From Gemmatimonadaceae bacterium (GTDB lineage Bacteria; Gemmatimonadota; Gemmatimonadetes; Gemmatimonadales; Gemmatimonadaceae), in contig JAICUE010000242.1 in assembly GCA_025936015.1 (NCBI GenBank), positions 1 to 5,044 of the forward strand: a stretch of DNA of 5,044 nt, read 5' to 3'. The position numbers and the translations under genes are program-made. Below are positions 4,680 through 5,044 of the stretch, in pieces (position 1 is the stretch's first letter; each line of letters starts with the position of its first letter). The notes under the pieces are model-generated. The model was not told where the DNA came from and did no database searches. It saw nothing but the letters and a program-made list of their open reading frames with translations.

Positions 4680-5044
4680 ATGTCGCACGACAAACACCTT
4701 CGCTGCTCGTTCTGCGGAAAGTCCAAGGACTCGGTCCGGAAGTTCATCTCCGGCCCGTCCGTGTACATCTGCAACGAATGCATCGCGCTCTGCAACGAGA
4801 TTCTCGCCGAGGATGAGGAGCGCGAGGTAGCGGAAGCGATCACCCAGGTACCCTCCCCGCAGGAGATCAAGGACGTCCTCGACCAGTACGTCATCGGTCA
4901 GGAGAAGGCGAAGAAGGCGCTCGCCGTCGCGGTCTACAACCACTACAAGCGGATCAACGTCCAGTCGGTCCGCGACGATGATGTGGAGCTCGACAAGTCC
5001 AACATCCTGCTGATCGGTCCGACCGGCACCGGCAAGACGCTCCT
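4680..5044 (+). CDS. clpX: ATP-dependent Clp protease ATP-binding subunit ClpX (N-terminal part, cut by window edge)
   Basis: ClpX is the AAA+ unfoldase that recognises tagged proteins and feeds them to ClpP. Only the first 121 codons are present; a full ClpX is about 400-430 residues. The zinc-binding dimerisation domain is intact, with Cys9, Cys12, Cys31 and Cys34 (CSFC and CNEC). A short acidic linker (about 43-57, EDEEREVAEA) follows, then the start of the AAA+ domain with VLDQYVIGQEKAKKAL (66-81) and the Walker A motif GPTGTGKT at 113-120. The ClpP-docking IGF loop, Walker B and sensor motifs lie beyond the window. ATG 4680 fits the family N-terminus (MSHDKHLRCSFCGK). No proper Shine-Dalgarno is seen (only GAG at 4673-4675). 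It follows clpP after 148 bases. Confidence 0.97.
   Translation, partial: MSHDKHLRCSFCGKSKDSVRKFISGPSVYICNECIALCNEILAEDEEREVAEAITQVPSPQEIKDVLDQYVIGQEKAKKALAVAVYNHYKRINVQSVRDDDVELDKSNILLIGPTGTGKTL

Overview
This GC-rich window is a chromosomal protein-quality-control neighbourhood from a Gram-negative (diderm) bacterium. The diderm call rests on a periplasmic HtrA/Deg protease and a small outer-membrane barrel protein with a signal peptide and C-terminal Phe. The wording of the ClpP, trigger factor and barrel proteins reminds me most of Gemmatimonadota. That is recall without a database search, so the phylum is tentative; another GC-rich diderm such as an acidobacterium is possible.

Layout: (1) 1-1590, an HtrA/DegP-family serine protease with two PDZ domains on the + strand, its reading frame open to the left edge. 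(2) 1591-1780, a very stable 25-bp hairpin just after the protease stop, then a complete tRNA-Leu(UAG) on the + strand. (3) 1846-2394, an 8-strand-sized outer-membrane beta-barrel protein on the - strand, convergent with the tRNA. (4) 2395-2620, a divergent control region with an inverted repeat. (5) 2621-5044, the widely conserved + strand order tig - clpP - clpX: trigger factor, the ClpP peptidase, and the first 121 codons of the ClpX unfoldase, cut by the right edge. No stretch longer than about 230 bases lacks a gene.

How the genes work together: trigger factor meets nascent chains at the ribosome, and ClpX unfolds selected cytosolic proteins and feeds them to ClpP. HtrA does the corresponding degradation or chaperone work in the periplasm, where unassembled barrel proteins are known substrates of the family. 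Whether the barrel protein between them is a client is only a guess.

I see no phage, transposon, CRISPR, toxin or defence genes and no sign of a new multi-gene system. The points worth a second look are regulatory or structural: a long U-less hairpin after htrA, three consecutive stem-loops in the clpP-clpX spacer, an SD-like/anti-SD-like pair in the tig leader, a trigger factor whose prolyl-isomerase pocket looks degenerate, and a general shortage of Shine-Dalgarno sequences.
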